Source of the DNA: Microcystis aeruginosa Ma_MB_S_20031200_S102
Lineage (GTDB): Bacteria; Cyanobacteriota; Cyanobacteriia; Cyanobacteriales; Microcystaceae
Direction: 5' to 3'
NCBI GenBank assembly: GCA_007095845.1
Contig: SFBI01000133.1
Location: 1 to 45,360, forward strand
Length of the DNA: 45,360 bases
Below, piece after piece: positions 33,429 through 42,969 of the stretch. The notes beneath the pieces are model-generated. The model was not told the origin of the DNA. It did no database searches and saw only the letters and a program-made list of their open reading frames with translations. A program made the position numbers and the translations under genes. The number at the start of each line of letters is the position of its first letter. Positions within the stretch are counted from its first letter, which is position 1.

Positions 33429-35798
33429 CTATTCGAGTTTAATTTCTATTAGCTGCTCTGCTAATTTTTCTGTACGAATTGGGTACTGCTCATTTAAAAA
33501 GTTAACAAAATCTTCTTCGGGATGTGCCACGACAATATTACTGTAGTTTTGGGCTAATTCCTTGAGATTGAGTTTTTGCCGCCAGGATTCCACATCGCCA
33601 TCCTGAAATAATTGAAACTTAACTCGATCGTTAACTAAATAGGATAATGCCAAAAAGAAACTAGGGGTATTATCACTGATAACTATTGGTTTGGTCATGG
33701 AGTTTAAAACGGGGGCGATTTTTAGATTAGCTCCACTGGCTGTACCTCGTTGATCGTCTAAAGCCGCCTCAGGATTTAAACCCAGAAATACACTAGATAC
33801 TATACCTAGCAGTAGGAAAATTAGCAAGATTTGTTGTCCTAAATAGTGCAGCCAATTTTTTGGCGATTTTGAGCTGATACAACTGGCAATCAGGTAGGAT
33901 ATAGCCATCTGTATTCCCAAAAAAACCGGTAGATAATATCTGGCCTGTAGGGAGCGGATCGATGGTTTTAATAAATCAGGTACAATTTGAAACAGTGTCG
34001 GAACAACAATCAAAGTTATGAGGAATAACCAAACTTTCGGCGATGCGTATCGGATCAGATGGTAAAGAGAATAAACCACTAACAATAATATTAATAAATG
34101 TAAAGCCGACTCTAATCTTCCTTTGAGGTGAAAGAAATTTACAAATACATGACCAGTATGACGAAATAAGGTTTTAGATATTTGGATGATATTAGTCTTA
34201 AACTGTCGATAGTATTGGGTGTTGCGATCAATTTTGTCTAGGTTGGTAAAAATCACGAATAGCCAAGGGCTAAATAAAACTAAGCTGCCAACGGCTGCCA
34301 ATACATAGCTAACAACTGTTCTTGTAATTTTCAATCTCTCTAGAAGAATCACATATAAAGCTTGGGCGATGGCGACGGGAGCAGAAAATAAATGAGTATA
34401 AAAAGTCAAGGCTAAACTCAGGCTATACCAGAGCCAACTTTTAAGCGTATTTTTACGGATTGCTCGTAAAAGGATTGTAATCCAGGCCGTTAGCGAAGAA
34501 TTGAACAATTCTAGGGATAGCCAATAAAGGCAGGGAATGGCTAGGATGCTTAAGAAAATCGAGAAAGTTCTGGCGGAATGTTCGATGGGGATTAACTGCA
34601 TCCAGAAGCGCGCTGACAAATGGTATAGGGGAGGATGTTCTGGATTGCTCATCAGAGAGCGCAAGGCATCGGATAGAGAGCGTTCGGAATGAGGATGTTG
34701 AAAATATTGTAGGTCTTTCCGACCAATAATTTGACCGTTGAAAGCCTGCTCCCGCACCTCTTGAGTCGTGTATCCCGAAAAACGCATAATACTTCTCACT
34801 TCATCGGCACTATAGACTTTTTGCTCTAAATTGAAAAATCTTAGGCTAATTCCGATTAATAAAATAGCAATAATCAAAAACTTGCCGAAATTAGCGGCTG
34901 ATTGACTGCCTTTAACTTCTTCGTAAATTCGCCCGATGTATTCCCCTAATATGCCAATACTGATCAATTGTACTGAACCCAAGAAAAACACAGCGATCAA
35001 GATAGTAGCTAAACCGGTAACGGGAGATTCGGGTTGATGCAGTCGCCAGTAGAGAACCAGTAAAGCCATCAACAGGGCAATTAAAGCAGAAAATAAGCCT
35101 AAATAAGTGGAAAGACGCAGGGGAATCTTAGAAAAAGACACCAAGCTATTAATCGCTAAAGCTAGGGATTTTTTAAAAGTGTACTTAACTTCCCCAGCAA
35201 ACCGGGGATCCCGCTCAAATTTAACAGCAGTTTGTCGGAAACCAATCCAAGCGCGCAAACCGCGAATATAACGATTCCGTTCTGGCATAGAATTTAAGAC
35301 TTCCACCACCTGACGATCCATCAGACAAAAATCCCCCGTGTCCGCAGGGATATCCACGTCGGCTAATTGTCGCAGCAATCTATAGAAAACGTAGGCAGTT
35401 AGGCGTTTAAACCAACTTTCTTTTTTCCGTTTTGTTCTCTGGGCGTAAACCACATGATAACCTGCTTGCCAAGACTCAATCATTTTGGGAATCAATTCCG
35501 GTGGATCCTGCAAGTCGGCATCGAGGACAACAATAACTTGACCCCTCGCAAAATTAAGTCCTGCCGTTACTGCTGCCTGATGGCCAAAGTTACGAGCCAA
35601 GCTAATGTAACAGACCCTAGCATCTCTTGCCTGTAGTTCCCGCATTAAATTTAAGGAGCGGTCGCGACTACCATCATTAATCAGAATCAATTCCACAGAA
35701 TCGTCTAAACTATCCATGACATCACTGACACGGCGATAGAGTTCCAGAATGGTTTCTTCCTCGTTATAAATCGGGATAATTAGCGAATATTTCAGCAT
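33429..35798 (-). CDS. Fused membrane glycosyltransferase: GtrB/DPM-like GT2 plus PMT/ArnT-like multi-pass domain
   Basis: Residues 1-315 form a GT2 enzyme ([16 protein letters not shown] at 93-95, [13 protein letters not shown]) with two C-terminal helices, like GtrB or dolichol-phosphate mannose synthases that make polyprenyl-phosphate sugars. Residues about 318-789 form a hydrophobic multi-pass domain like GT39/GT83 enzymes, which use such lipid-linked sugars. The fusion thus joins donor maker and user. The junction lies after [12 protein letters not shown]. Near residue 440 the sequence runs [13 protein letters not shown], and the family's usual loop (SPFHxxYAQEAR-type) is missing, so a small in-frame deletion is likely. 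The gene lies between two 110-bp direct repeats and is convergent with the gene at 33073. Confidence 0.85.
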   Translation of the reverse strand: MLKYSLIIPIYNEEETILELYRRVSDVMDSLDDSVELILINDGSRDRSLNLMRELQARDARVCYISLARNFGHQAAVTAGLNFARGQVIVVLDADLQDPPELIPKMIESWQAGYHVVYAQRTKRKKESWFKRLTAYVFYRLLRQLADVDIPADTGDFCLMDRQVVEVLNSMPERNRYIRGLRAWIGFRQTAVKFERDPRFAGEVKYTFKKSLALAINSLVSFSKIPLRLSTYLGLFSALIALLMALLVLYWRLHQPESPVTGLATILIAVFFLGSVQLISIGILGEYIGRIYEEVKGSQSAANFGKFLIIAILLIGISLRFFNLEQKVYSADEVRSIMRFSGYTTQEVREQAFNGQIIGRKDLQYFQHPHSERSLSDALRSLMSNPEHPPLYHLSARFWMQLIPIEHSARTFSIFLSILAIPCLYWLSLELFNSSLTAWITILLRAIRKNTLKSWLWYSLSLALTFYTHLFSAPVAIAQALYVILLERLKITRTVVSYVLAAVGSLVLFSPWLFVIFTNLDKIDRNTQYYRQFKTNIIQISKTLFRHTGHVFVNFFHLKGRLESALHLLILLLVVYSLYHLIRYASPKVWLFLITLIVVPTLFQIVPDLLKPSIRSLQARYYLPVFLGIQMAISYLIASCISSKSPKNWLHYLGQQILLIFLLLGIVSSVFLGLNPEAALDDQRGTASGANLKIAPVLNSMTKPIVISDNTPSFFLALSYLVNDRVKFQLFQDGDVESWRQKLNLKELAQNYSNIVVAHPEEDFVNFLNEQYPIRTEKLAEQLIEIKLE

Positions 35799-35902
35799 TT
35801 TCGAGAGGTTGAACGGACGAAAGCAGTGTTTTGATGGCGGCCGCTACGCTAAATATTCCGTCAAAGTATCCCTTTTGTCAACTTAATAGATTCCTGCTAG
35901 AC

Positions 35903-35952
35903 AGTTCCTATGAACTACTCTCAACTCCTTTGAGAGCTTCCTGTTTTCCAGG
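35903..35952. other. Three consecutive small hairpins, possible structured RNA or IS605-end relic
   Basis: AGTTC-CTAT-GAACT (35903-35916), CTCTCAA-CTCCT-TTGAGAG (35918-35936) and CCTG-TTTTC-CAGG (35940-35952) follow each other almost without gaps. Next come GACGGACTCACGCCC and AGCTTTTGGTCTTAC, which resemble the conserved ends or guide-RNA scaffolds of IS1341-type elements. No TnpB frame is nearby. The class is inference. Confidence 0.45.
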
Positions 35953-36003
35953 GGATTGCCTTAAGACGGACTCACGCCCAGCTTTTGGTCTTACATCCCC
36001 CCA

Positions 36004-36113
36004 AAAGTTTTTATAGTGAATTTGCCATCACTAACACCGTCAGGGATTTAACTTTAGATAGTTTAGGGATCGATCGCTGTTATGACCAAAGTTAGACAGT
36101 TTTCTTCCGCTAT
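36004..36113 (+). pseudogene. Duplicated 3' end of the gene at 33073
   Basis: This segment repeats 33323-33432 with about 8 substitutions over 110 bp, covering the last 30 codons, the TAG stop and the first bases beyond. It has no start. With the original copy it brackets the glycosyltransferase gene as a direct repeat. Confidence 0.9.
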
Positions 36114-36117
36114 GGGA

Positions 36118-36900
36118 TTAAATTGCCAAGGAATGATCGACCATTGCTTGCCGACGTAAACAATTCCAGTAGGCTGCATAGAGATCCGTCTGTTGACCGC
36201 GCAGGGAAGCGATCGCAGGTGCGGCGGGAAAAGGCCAGAGACGATCAAAAACCACTTCTCGATGAGCCAGACGAAACTGGAGCAAATAGACAGAAGCAGG
36301 AGCCTGTAAATTATCCAGTAATTGCGCTGCCAGCCGATATAAAGACTTAAGACTCTCTCTTTCCAGACTAATCGGTTGACTGTAGGCGTTAGGGATCATA
36401 CCCTCTCCGATGACCTCACCGTATTCTAAACCCTTAGATGTCACCGTGATCGGCAACCAAAGATCTCCAAAAGAAGAATCTCCCTGACTGGTTTTATAGT
36501 GCAGGGTATGGGCAACCCAAGCGCGTCTTTCCTCGATATCCCGACAAGCTTGATAAACTTTTTTACCCGGAAAATTCACCCAATTGGGCAATTGAATTGT
36601 TAAGGGACACCAGATTAAATTATTTTGGCTGGTTTTACCCGACTCCATTTTTGACCACAAAGAAGCCGTCCCCGTCACCTCCACCGCCAAGGATTTAGGA
36701 ACCGCATTTTTTAAGGCAATCACCATCTTTTCGGTAACGGGCGATAGCCGAGACATCTGACCACTGGCTTGAGCTTCGGCATTAACGAGAATGATAACTT
36801 TGTCCATTTCTTGTTGAGGGTTGGGTGAACTTGAACGATCAGCGGTGAGGTTGGTTAAGAATGCGAACTGACTGGGGTTCAATGCTTCTGTAGTCGCCAT
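36118..36900 (-). CDS. Conserved hypothetical protein, 260 residues
   Basis: I do not recognise a named family. The protein is soluble, with no signal peptide, and is well composed (NNLIWCPLTIQLPNWVNFPG, ERRAWVAHTLHYKTSQGDSS, PASVYLLQFRLAHREVVFDR, LWPFPAAP). I chose the ATG at 36900 (MATTEALNPSQFAFL) because the upstream ATG at 36939 adds 13 poorly composed residues. It is probably a cyanobacterial protein of unknown function. Its stop lies 4 bp from the duplicated 3' end at 36004-36113, so the rearrangement boundary nearly touches it without damage. Confidence 0.75.
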   Translation of the reverse strand: MATTEALNPSQFAFLTNLTADRSSSPNPQQEMDKVIILVNAEAQASGQMSRLSPVTEKMVIALKNAVPKSLAVEVTGTASLWSKMESGKTSQNNLIWCPLTIQLPNWVNFPGKKVYQACRDIEERRAWVAHTLHYKTSQGDSSFGDLWLPITVTSKGLEYGEVIGEGMIPNAYSQPISLERESLKSLYRLAAQLLDNLQAPASVYLLQFRLAHREVVFDRLWPFPAAPAIASLRGQQTDLYAAYWNCLRRQAMVDHSLAI

Positions 36901-37020
36901 GGCAAAAGCTATTTCTCTGGATTTTAGCGAATTATACAAGAGCGCAACTGTTTTTTACAAATTTTTTTGACGACAACCATCTTCGAGGCGGGATTTTTCT
37001 GCTCCCCCTCATAGAATACC

Positions 37021-37120
37021 CTAAGTAATCAGTGATCAGTCGTCAGTGATCAGTGATCAATAAACAGTGATCACTGATTACTGAAAACTCAACTCTGAAT
37101 AACTGGTAACTGATCACTGA
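37021..37120. repeat. Degenerate CAGTGATCAGT / CTGATAA repeat tract
   Basis: Imperfect copies of CAGTGATCAGT with its own reverse complement (ACTGATCACTG) give strong hairpin potential just downstream of the pdhA stop. It may double as a transcription terminator for pdhA. Confidence 0.8.
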
Positions 37121-37122
37121 AA

Positions 37123-38157
37123 TTACTCGTCTTCTGCGAAAATAAAGCGAGTTAGTTCACTGGGATCGGGTTCGGGGCTAGATTCGGCAAATTTAACCGC
37201 TGCCTCGATTTCAGCTTGAATTTTCTCCTCGATTTCTTTTAATTCTTCTCTCGTGGCCAGATCTCGCTCGTAGAGGTAGGCGGCAAAGCGAGTGATCGGA
37301 TCTCTTTCGCCCCAGAATTGTTTCTCGTCAGCACTGCGTAACTCGTCGGGATCTGCCAGAGAGTGACCCCGGAAACGATAGGTTAAGGCCTCAATCAAAG
37401 TCGGCCCCTCACCGGCGCGGGCGCGGGCCACGGCTTCTCTGGCGGCGGCATGAACGGCGACCACATCCATACCGTCCACTTCCACACCGACCATACTAAA
37501 AACACTGGCTTTTTTATAGATTTCCGGTTGAGAAGTGGCTCGATCGTGGGCCATCCCGATCGCCCACTTATTATTTTCCACCACATAGATAATCGGCAAC
37601 TTCCAGAGGGCGGCCATATTCAGACACTCAAAAAACTGGCCATTATTGCTCGCCCCATCCCCAAAGAAACAAACCGTTACCTGATCGGCACTGGCATCAC
37701 CCATGGCCTCGCGACGGTATTTACTCTGAAAAGCCGCCCCAGTAGCGACGGGAATCCCCTCGGCCACGAAAGCGTAACCCCCTAAAAGCTTATGTTCGGC
37801 GGAAAACATATGCATGGAGCCGCCCCGTCCTTTACTACAACCAGTCGCTTTGCCGAATAACTCCGCCATTACCTCCTTAGCGGGAACTCCGGCACTGAGG
37901 GCGTGGACGTGATCGCGATAGGTGCTAGAAACGTAATCTTCTCCCTGACGCAAGGCTTTAACAATACCGCTAGATATGGCTTCCTGACCGTTGTAGAGAT
38001 GGACAAAACCGAACATTTTGCCCCGATAATACATTTCGGCGCATTTATCTTCAAACATCCGCCCCAAAACCATATCCTCGTATAGGCGAAGACCTTCAGC
38101 TTTGGTGATAATGATGGAAGCAGGATTAAAGGTTGGTAAAGTACGTTCGGAAATCAT
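37123..38157 (-). CDS. pdhA: Pyruvate dehydrogenase E1 component, alpha subunit
   Basis: E1 alpha and beta decarboxylate pyruvate with thiamine diphosphate and pass the acetyl group to E2, feeding acetyl-CoA synthesis. The 344 residues from [12 protein letters not shown] are a standard length. I see the thiamine diphosphate motif [20 protein letters not shown]...ENN, the active-site loop [16 protein letters not shown] and the [17 protein letters not shown] block. An upstream in-frame ATG (38193) adds 12 residues ([12 protein letters not shown]) not expected in the family, so I prefer 38157. The beta subunit gene is not adjacent, as usual in cyanobacteria. Confidence 0.95.
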   Translation of the reverse strand: MISERTLPTFNPASIIITKAEGLRLYEDMVLGRMFEDKCAEMYYRGKMFGFVHLYNGQEAISSGIVKALRQGEDYVSSTYRDHVHALSAGVPAKEVMAELFGKATGCSKGRGGSMHMFSAEHKLLGGYAFVAEGIPVATGAAFQSKYRREAMGDASADQVTVCFFGDGASNNGQFFECLNMAALWKLPIIYVVENNKWAIGMAHDRATSQPEIYKKASVFSMVGVEVDGMDVVAVHAAAREAVARARAGEGPTLIEALTYRFRGHSLADPDELRSADEKQFWGERDPITRFAAYLYERDLATREELKEIEEKIQAEIEAAVKFAESSPEPDPSELTRFIFAEDE

Positions 38158-38404
38158 AGGGTCTGTAGTATCATTTAGACAACAAAAAGGCAAGGGGAGA
38201 GGAAGCGGTAGATTTTTCGAGAATTCTGGCAGTGAATTTTTTGGTCTTAAACCAAGGGGTTCTTAGTATTTTCTCTCTCAAATCTAATCTTAGTCAGTCA
38301 GAGATTGGCTAGGATAAGATGGTATCTTGTTATTTTACTCGCTCCGCTCTCACTTACATCATTTAATTCACTAAGGACTCTCCAGAGTTGAGGTACAGCT
38401 AACC

Positions 38405-40651
38405 GTGCGAATTCCTCTCGACTACTACAGGATATTGGGAATCCCTTTTCAGGTGAGTGCCGAGCAGATTGATTTGGCCCACGCCGATCGGGGACGGCAA
38501 TTGCCGCGTCAAGAATACAGTCAAACAGCGATCGTTGCCCGTCAGCACTTGTTAGATGAAGCTTACCAAGTGTTAAGTGATTCAGATCGCCGTCGTGATT
38601 ACGATGCCCAATTTTTCGCTCCCAATCCCCTGCTTCTCAACCCAGAAAGCAGCACCGAAAACCTCGATTCTCAGGATGGGGAGGTGGCTGCGACTTCCGC
38701 AGAATATCCCACTCCCCAGATTACCATTGCCCCCGCCGATCTGGTGGGAGCTTTGCTCATCCTGCAAGAGTTGGGAGAATACGAGTTAGTGATTCGTTTG
38801 GCCGAAACTTATCTGGATTTGGAGCCAACTACTCGCCCAGACATGATCTTAACCTTGGCTTTGGCCTACGGGGAATTAAGTCGGGAATATTGGCAGGATA
38901 AAAATTATGAACAGGCGGCCAGCACCGCAGCCAAGGCCCTGACTTGGTTAGAACAAGAACAAATGTTCCCACAAGTCGCCGGCGAGATTCGTCATGATTG
39001 TGATCGCTTGCGTCCCTACCGGGTTCTGGAATTGTTATCCCAAGAAAAAAACCCCGGTCTTGCCCGTCAGCGCGGCTTGAATCTCTTGGAAGATATGTTA
39101 GAAGCTCGCGGCGGCATTGATGGCCAAGGCGACGATCGCTCTGGGTTGGGGGTGGATAATTTTTTACGCTTTATTCAACAGTTACGGGTTTATTTAACTC
39201 AGGCCGAACAGGAAAAAATCTGGGCAAAAGAGGCAGAACGCCCCTCGGCGGTGGGTAATTATCTGCTGGTCTATGCCTTGATTGCCCGCGGTTTCGCCCA
39301 AAAACAACCCGCCGCTATTGTCGCAGCCAGCGATCGCCTGCAGCAATTACAAAAACATCAGGATGTCTCCCTCGAGCGATCAATCTGCGCTCTACTGCTC
39401 GGTCAAACCGAACAAGCAAGCACAATTTTAGAAAAAAGTCAAGAGCAAGAAATATTAAATTATATTAAGGAACAATCGGGGCAATCTCCCGATCTCTTAC
39501 CCGGGTTATGTCGTTATGGTGAGCGTTGGTTACAAACAGAAGTTTTCTGCCATTTTAGTGATTTAGTTGAGCGGAAAGCCTCACTCAAAGAGTATTTTGC
39601 CGAGGAAGAGGTACAAAATTATTTAGAAGAATTGTCAGGTTTTCCTGACGAAAAGGTTCCCGTGTCGGTCCAAGAAAAGGTTAGCGAACCTTTAGAATCG
39701 GAGGTAACTGTTCTCAAAACCCACACCCCCCCCACCCATTTAAACCCAGTGCTAGGAGCGACACCGATGAGGGAATCTGCTTATTCTTCTTCCCACTCTC
39801 GTCCCCAAAAACCGTCTTTAGCTAGAGTTAACGGTGAGCGGACAAGCTCTGCTTTACCTGCCCTGAGAGCCACTGCTCAGGAGGAAACTCTTACCCCCTA
39901 TACTCAGGGCAGTGTAGTGGTGACAGCAGCCTATCGTCAACCGGCACTTAATCCCCCCCGTCGTCGTCCTAGTCGCTCCCGTCCCCTGGCAGCGGGTAAC
40001 TCCCAGCAGGCAGCCCCAGAAACGCTAAAAACTGCCCTAGTCCCACCGAAACGGAGACGACCGGCCCGCAGAAAACTACGACTCGATCGAGTGGCAATAT
40101 TGGGGGTAGGATTAGTGGGAACGCTCGTGGTTTTGTCCTTGGGGGTAAAGGCAATTGTCGATAGTCAATCTCCTTTGGCAGCCTTGCAAGGGGAACAGTT
40201 ACCGATTTCTTTAAATACTCCCATACTAGAAATTCCTTCGGCTAACGCGGAGGTGATGGAAAGGACTCCCTTAGACAAGGAAACGGCCAAGGAGACGATT
40301 CAAGCTTGGTTAGGGGCAAAATCGGCCGCTTTTGGCAGTGAACACCAAAAAGAGCCATTGAAAGAAGTTTTAACGGGTTCAGCTTTGGAAATTTGGCAAA
40401 AACGGGCGGCGGCTTTACAGGGAAATAACTATTGGCGCTACGATCATCAAGTGGATGTACGGTCGGTTACTAATAATCCGAAAAATCCTAATTTAGCGAC
40501 AGTGGAAGCGATGGTCAACGAAAAGGCCATGTATTTCCATAATCGCAAGGAAATTGTCGATCGTTCCTATAATGAGTCCTTGAAGGTGCGCTATGATTTG
40601 GTACGGCAAGGAGATAAATGGTTGATCGAAAAAACCCAAGTCTTACCCTGA
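38405..40651 (+). CDS. ftn2: Cell division protein Ftn2/ZipN (ARC6 homologue)
   Basis: Ftn2/ZipN anchors FtsZ filaments to the plasma membrane and recruits the cyanobacterial divisome; ARC6 does the same in plastids. The 748 residues have an N-terminal J-like domain (IPLDYYRILGIPFQVSAEQI, then QVLSDSDRRRDYDAQF) that lacks HPD, a long helical cytoplasmic part, a basic Arg-rich stretch (PPKRRRPARRKLRLDR), one membrane helix (about 568-590, VAILGVGLVGTLVVLSLGV) and a periplasmic ARC6-type domain (ETIQAWLGAKSAAFGSEHQK to WLIEKTQVLP). The start is GTG. It is divergent from pdhA across about 250 bp. Confidence 0.93.
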   Translation: MRIPLDYYRILGIPFQVSAEQIDLAHADRGRQLPRQEYSQTAIVARQHLLDEAYQVLSDSDRRRDYDAQFFAPNPLLLNPESSTENLDSQDGEVAATSAEYPTPQITIAPADLVGALLILQELGEYELVIRLAETYLDLEPTTRPDMILTLALAYGELSREYWQDKNYEQAASTAAKALTWLEQEQMFPQVAGEIRHDCDRLRPYRVLELLSQEKNPGLARQRGLNLLEDMLEARGGIDGQGDDRSGLGVDNFLRFIQQLRVYLTQAEQEKIWAKEAERPSAVGNYLLVYALIARGFAQKQPAAIVAASDRLQQLQKHQDVSLERSICALLLGQTEQASTILEKSQEQEILNYIKEQSGQSPDLLPGLCRYGERWLQTEVFCHFSDLVERKASLKEYFAEEEVQNYLEELSGFPDEKVPVSVQEKVSEPLESEVTVLKTHTPPTHLNPVLGATPMRESAYSSSHSRPQKPSLARVNGERTSSALPALRATAQEETLTPYTQGSVVVTAAYRQPALNPPRRRPSRSRPLAAGNSQQAAPETLKTALVPPKRRRPARRKLRLDRVAILGVGLVGTLVVLSLGVKAIVDSQSPLAALQGEQLPISLNTPILEIPSANAEVMERTPLDKETAKETIQAWLGAKSAAFGSEHQKEPLKEVLTGSALEIWQKRAAALQGNNYWRYDHQVDVRSVTNNPKNPNLATVEAMVNEKAMYFHNRKEIVDRSYNESLKVRYDLVRQGDKWLIEKTQVLP

Positions 40652-41048
40652 TTTTTCGCGATTGAATCCCCAAAAAACGTGGGAATTATGAATTGGGAAG
40701 TGGGGAGATGGGAGCAGGGGAGAAAAAAACTGATAACTGAGGACTGACTCCCCCAAACGAAAACTTTGTACCTCACTATTGAGATAACTTCTATATCTTT
40801 AGACTGATAAATGCCCGATTCCCTTAATATTTTTTAACATAAAATCTGCTCTTTGATTGCTGTAATTGGTTCCCTAGAAGTCAAGCTAATGAGTTATAAT
40901 CGTAGGTAGGGATCTATAGTTCTTAGAGGAAAAAAGCGGGGCAATCTCAATGTTTTGCCCACCCACAAGACCATGATTGTGATGTTTTAAAAATCTCGCA
41001 TAAGTCTTTAAGAACTTTTAAAATCAGCATTCACACAGGAGGGATATT
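40652..41048. other. Gene-free spacer upstream of the KGG stress protein
   Basis: Bases 40680-40725 hold a short fragment of the composite repeat (GAATTATGAATTGGGAAGTG). The rest is AT-rich. CACACAGGAGGGATATT just before the next gene contains a good Shine-Dalgarno sequence (AGGAGG) 6-7 bases before its ATG. No other gene or RNA is seen. Confidence 0.6.
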
Positions 41049-41366
41049 ATGACAGGTAAGAGTAAACGCGGTTTTGCCTCTATGGATCAAGCTAAACAAA
41101 GGGAAATCGCTAGTAAAGGTGGTAAAGCTGCTCATCAAAAAGGTACAGCCCACGAATTTACCTCCGAAGAAGCTCGCGAAGCGGGACGAAAGGGTGGTGA
41201 AGCAGTTAGCCGGGATCGCGCCCACATGGCAGCTATCGGACGGGAAGGGGGCAAAAATTCCCACAAAGGCAGTCGCAAAAACTTAAACTCCGAGGAAAAT
41301 TACCCAACCAACGAGTCTATAGGTGAAAATTCCTCAGATTTCAGCAACTCGGAAGCAAATAGTTGA
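41049..41366 (+). CDS. KGG-repeat general stress protein (GsiB-like)
   Basis: This 105-residue hydrophilic, Lys/Gly-rich protein has stress-induced KGG motifs (MDQAKQREIASKGGKAAHQK, EEAREAGRKGGEAVSRD, HMAAIGREGGKNSHKG). KGG proteins resemble hydrophilins and are induced by general stress or desiccation in other bacteria. A strong Shine-Dalgarno sequence (AGGAGG) suggests high translation. The C-terminal 30 residues (NSEENYPTNESIGENSSDFS) are disordered and not repeated. The exact role is unknown. Confidence 0.85.
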   Translation: MTGKSKRGFASMDQAKQREIASKGGKAAHQKGTAHEFTSEEAREAGRKGGEAVSRDRAHMAAIGREGGKNSHKGSRKNLNSEENYPTNESIGENSSDFSNSEANS

Positions 41367-41391
41367 CTTCTTGACTTTTTCTGGGACTGAG

Positions 41392-41537
41392 AGGGTTTTG
41401 GGGTTTTGGGGTGTTAGGGTGTTAGGGTGTTGGGGTGTTAGGGTTTTAGGGTTTTAGTTGAATTACCCCATTTCCCCATTTCCCCATTTCCCCATTTCCC
41501 CATTCCCCATTCCCCATTCCCCCATTTCCCCATCCCC
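41392..41537 (-). repeat. Composite repeat, reverse orientation
   Basis: GGTGTTAG and GGTTTTAG octamers, then the bridge TTTTAGTTGAATTACC, then CCCATTTCC octamers. Read on the minus strand this is the same order as at 30605. It separates the convergent KGG and DUF2808 genes. Confidence 0.88.
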
Positions 41538-41547
41538 AATAAATACT

Positions 41548-42096
41548 TTAAGGTTCAATACTGACAATCCAAGTACCGACGTAGAGACGGACGGGAATAT
41601 TGCCAGAGGCAGTCACATCACAGGTAAAGTAATAAGTGCCTAATTCGGGATTTCTGACATTAGACATGACGATTTCAACTTTGCTGGTGGGATCGATCGC
41701 TTGTTCGGGGACAATTTGAATAACACGACTATCCTTATCCCAAATCACTTCCTTTAAAGGTAAAGATTTGCCGTTGATGCGTACCTCGATTTTATTGGTG
41801 TCAAACTGGCCGTTAAAATAATCGGGATAGGAAATAAAAAAAGCTGAAGCCCCTTGGGAGAGTTTTTTCGGGGGAATATAGAGTTTATAACGATCCATTT
41901 GCTTGGGACGACCGCCAAATTGCAAGAAATAATCTAAGATATCCTTGCGATCGACTCCGCTAAAAATTGTTAGGCCAGGGTTGCCATTGGCTAAAGTTAT
42001 TTTTGGTAAAATGATCCCTGCACCTACTGCTAAGGATAGAGCAATCAAAGCGGGTATCTTAGCATATTTAATTACTTTTGTCAAGAGTTTTAACAT
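41548..42096 (-). CDS. DUF2808 family secreted protein
   Basis: This 182-residue protein has an N-terminal signal peptide or anchor (about 13-36, IPALIALSLAVGAGIILPKI, then TLA). A beta-rich extracytoplasmic domain follows (YKLYIPPKKLSQGASAFFIS, IEVRINGKSLPLKEVIWDK, LGTYYFTCDVTASGNIPVRL) matching the DUF2808 family as I recall it. The function is unknown; proteins of this family appear to be exported and cyanobacterium-enriched. The gene is monocistronic, convergent with the KGG gene. Confidence 0.8.
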   Translation of the reverse strand: MLKLLTKVIKYAKIPALIALSLAVGAGIILPKITLANGNPGLTIFSGVDRKDILDYFLQFGGRPKQMDRYKLYIPPKKLSQGASAFFISYPDYFNGQFDTNKIEVRINGKSLPLKEVIWDKDSRVIQIVPEQAIDPTSKVEIVMSNVRNPELGTYYFTCDVTASGNIPVRLYVGTWIVSIEP

Positions 42097-42214
42097 AAAT
42101 TTTAACCCAAGGTGAGGGGGACGGTGATGGCCGCAAGAGGCCGAATACAGTTCAACTGTAACAAAACTCGATCGTTTCTTACCTAGACCTTTGCCAGTCC
42201 GATAAGTGTCTTGA

Positions 42215-42679
42215 TTAACGTTTCATCGCTCGTGCCATATCCCGTTGATCCTGACGACGTTTCAAATCTTCGCGTTTATCGTGTAATTTCTTGCCTCTAC
42301 CGAGGCCAATGCTGATTTTTACCCAACCACCTTTAAAATACATCTTCAAAGGCACAAGAGTTAAGCCTTTCTGTTCCACTTGACCGATAAGCTTGCTGAT
42401 TTCCTTTTTGTGCATCAACAATTTTCTTGTCCGGCGCGGATCGTGATTAAAATATTCGCTACTCTGTTCGTAGGGGGAAATATGAACATTAATTAACACC
42501 GCTTCACCATTGCGGACTAAAACGTAACCATCCCGCAGGTTTACCTTACCAGCGCGCACAGATTTAACCTCAGTCCCCACCAACTGCACCCCCGCTTCAA
42601 AAGTCTCTAAAATCTCGTAGAGATGGCGTGCTTGCCGGTTATCAGTAATAATTTTGATTTTGTCGTCTTGATTGGCCAT
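42215..42679 (-). CDS. smpB: SsrA-binding protein SmpB
   Basis: SmpB binds tmRNA and carries it into stalled ribosomes for trans-translation. The 154 residues contain the OB-fold blocks NRQARHLYEILETFEAGVQL, GTEVKSVRAGKVNLRDGYV and HDPRRTRKLLMHKKEI, with the C-terminal tail (GLGRGKKLHDKREDLKRRQD) that mimics mRNA in the decoding channel. The length is normal. The composite repeat at 42711 lies in its promoter region, about 30 bp upstream of the start codon. The tmRNA gene is not in this window. Confidence 0.97.
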   Translation of the reverse strand: MANQDDKIKIITDNRQARHLYEILETFEAGVQLVGTEVKSVRAGKVNLRDGYVLVRNGEAVLINVHISPYEQSSEYFNHDPRRTRKLLMHKKEISKLIGQVEQKGLTLVPLKMYFKGGWVKISIGLGRGKKLHDKREDLKRRQDQRDMARAMKR

Positions 42680-42710
42680 ATAGTCAAGTGAAAAGTGAAA
42701 AAGCTGTTGG

Positions 42711-42860
42711 GTGTTGGGGTGTTAGGGTGTTGGGGTGTTAGGGTGTTGGGGTTTTAGGGTTTTAGGGTTTTAGGGTGTTGGGGTTTTAGTTGAAATTCCC
42801 CATTTCCCCATTTCCCCATTTCCCCATTTCCCCATTTCCCCATTTCCCCATTTCCCCATC
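42711..42860 (-). repeat. Composite repeat in the smpB-thf1 intergenic region
   Basis: The order is the same as at 41392: GGTGTTAG-type octamers, TTTTAGTTGAAATTCCCC bridge, then seven or eight CCCATTTC octamers. It fills most of the divergent smpB/thf1 promoter gap. Length variation here could change promoter spacing. Confidence 0.9.
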
Positions 42861-42969
42861 TTACTCGCTCTTTTGCTCTCTCTGGACTGACTGCTGGCGG
42901 CTCTTTGGTGATCACCGGCCTTGTCAGGGGGAACGAGAAGGGGGAAAATGAGAGCAGTGTTAAATTTTT

